Assembly: GCA_025454275.1 (NCBI GenBank)
Contig: JALOOS010000093.1
Coordinates: 1-7,024 of the forward strand
Length of the DNA stretch: 7,024 nucleotides
Origin: Desulfobacterales bacterium
GTDB lineage: Bacteria > Desulfobacterota > Desulfobacteria > Desulfobacterales > SpSt-501
Direction: 5' to 3'
Part shown: piece after piece, positions 6,882 to 7,024 of the stretch
How the letters are laid out: the number at the start of each line of letters is the position of its first letter
Numbering within the stretch: the first letter of the stretch is position 1
Made by a program: the position numbers and the translations under genes
The notes under the pieces: generated by a model
Told to the model about the DNA's origin: nothing
Database searches by the model: none
Seen by the model: the letters and a program-made list of their open reading frames with translations, nothing else

Positions 6882-6909
6882 CTTTTCACTCGTTGCTCGT
6901 TACTCGTTA
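6882..6909 (-). repeat. tandem 7-bp units, consensus TAACGAG (minus strand)
   Basis: On the minus strand the units from 6909 down are TAACGAG, TAACGAG and CAACGAG, followed in phase by the degenerate TGAAAAG. The TAA stop codon of iorA is the first three bases of the first unit, so the array begins exactly at the end of the gene. Confidence 0.8.
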
Positions 6910-7024
6910 CTTTTTCTCTTCTTTTACCGGCAGGATCGCGTTCTCCGGGCAGATCTGGGCGCAGAGGGCGCAGCCGGTGCAGAGGTTGGCGTCGATCTTG
7001 ATCCTTTCGTTCCAGACGTAAAAG
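6907..7024 (-). CDS. iorA: indolepyruvate ferredoxin oxidoreductase alpha subunit, C-terminal end only
   Basis: Only the last 38 residues and the stop codon are inside the window; the 5' part lies beyond position 7024. The visible sequence contains IKIDANLCTGCALCAQICP, with CX2CX2CX3CP spacing, a [4Fe-4S] ferredoxin motif, then ENAI and a charged tail ending in KK. IorA proteins end in such a ferredoxin domain, which passes electrons from the thiamine-diphosphate site to external ferredoxin, and iorB follows directly. This makes IorA the best call. From the fragment alone it could be another ferredoxin-domain protein. The TAA stop lies within the first unit of the TAACGAG repeat. Confidence 0.78.
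   Translation of the reverse strand, partial: FYVWNERIKIDANLCTGCALCAQICPENAILPVKEEKK

Larger units (their letters stand above)
6724..6906 (-). other. low-GC, repeat-rich spacer between iorA and iorB
   Basis: This 183-nt stretch is clearly lower in GC than the genes around it and contains two families of 7-bp tandem repeats. No gene or strong hairpin was seen in it. In-frame readthrough upstream of iorB would encode a Gln/Asn/Pro/Thr-rich peptide unlike the family, so I treat the stretch as noncoding. IorA and IorB subunit genes are often nearly abutting, so a spacer this long is unusual. Confidence 0.8.

Noticed and set aside
6724..6909. CRISPR-like array
   Set aside because: The units are 7 bp, directly tandem with no spacers, and no cas gene is near.

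Overview
The window looks like one long minus-strand operon, cut at both ends, from a GC-rich, strictly anaerobic bacterium. By gene content the best guess is a sulfate-reducing or syntrophic member of the Desulfobacterota (former Deltaproteobacteria). The organism is an inference. What supports it is the set of oxygen-sensitive, ferredoxin-linked enzymes, high-GC coding sequence, and tightly packed genes with good Shine-Dalgarno sites. All convincing genes lie on the minus strand, so transcription runs from high to low coordinates.

In transcription order the genes are: the last 38 residues of an indolepyruvate ferredoxin oxidoreductase alpha subunit (iorA, 6907-7024); a 183-nt low-GC spacer with two families of 7-bp tandem repeats; iorB (6130-6723); a phenylacetate-CoA ligase-type AMP-forming enzyme (paaK-like, 4694-6040); a perfect 16-bp GC hairpin (4652-4689); a ketopantoate-reductase-fold oxidoreductase (3630-4592); an ATP-dependent activator of the HgdC/BcrA/BcrD type (2778-3602); one 2-hydroxyacyl-CoA dehydratase/benzoyl-CoA reductase-type subunit (1538-2785), overlapping the activator by 8 nt; and an ADP-forming acyl-CoA synthetase (1-1481) that runs off the window.

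Together the genes suggest a pathway for an aromatic or branched 2-oxo acid or its CoA ester. IorAB would oxidise a 2-oxo acid to acyl-CoA plus reduced ferredoxin. The ADP-forming synthetase could turn acyl-CoA into acid plus ATP, and the PaaK-like ligase could re-activate an arylacetate or related acid. The ketopantoate-reductase-like enzyme could reduce a 2-oxo acid to a 2-hydroxy acid. After CoA activation, the dehydratase and its activator could dehydrate that product with a ferredoxin-derived electron. This resembles the oxidative and reductive arms of Stickland-type amino acid fermentation placed in one operon, but it is a hypothesis. An alternative is a dearomatising reductase of the benzoyl-CoA reductase type.

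The most notable points are the combination itself, the presence of only the HgdA/BcrB-type dehydratase subunit with no HgdB/BcrC-type partner in view, the ketopantoate-reductase homologue outside any pantothenate context, and the heptad-repeat spacer that touches both the iorA stop codon and the iorB ribosome binding site. No RNA genes, CRISPR arrays, insertion sequences or attachment sites were seen.
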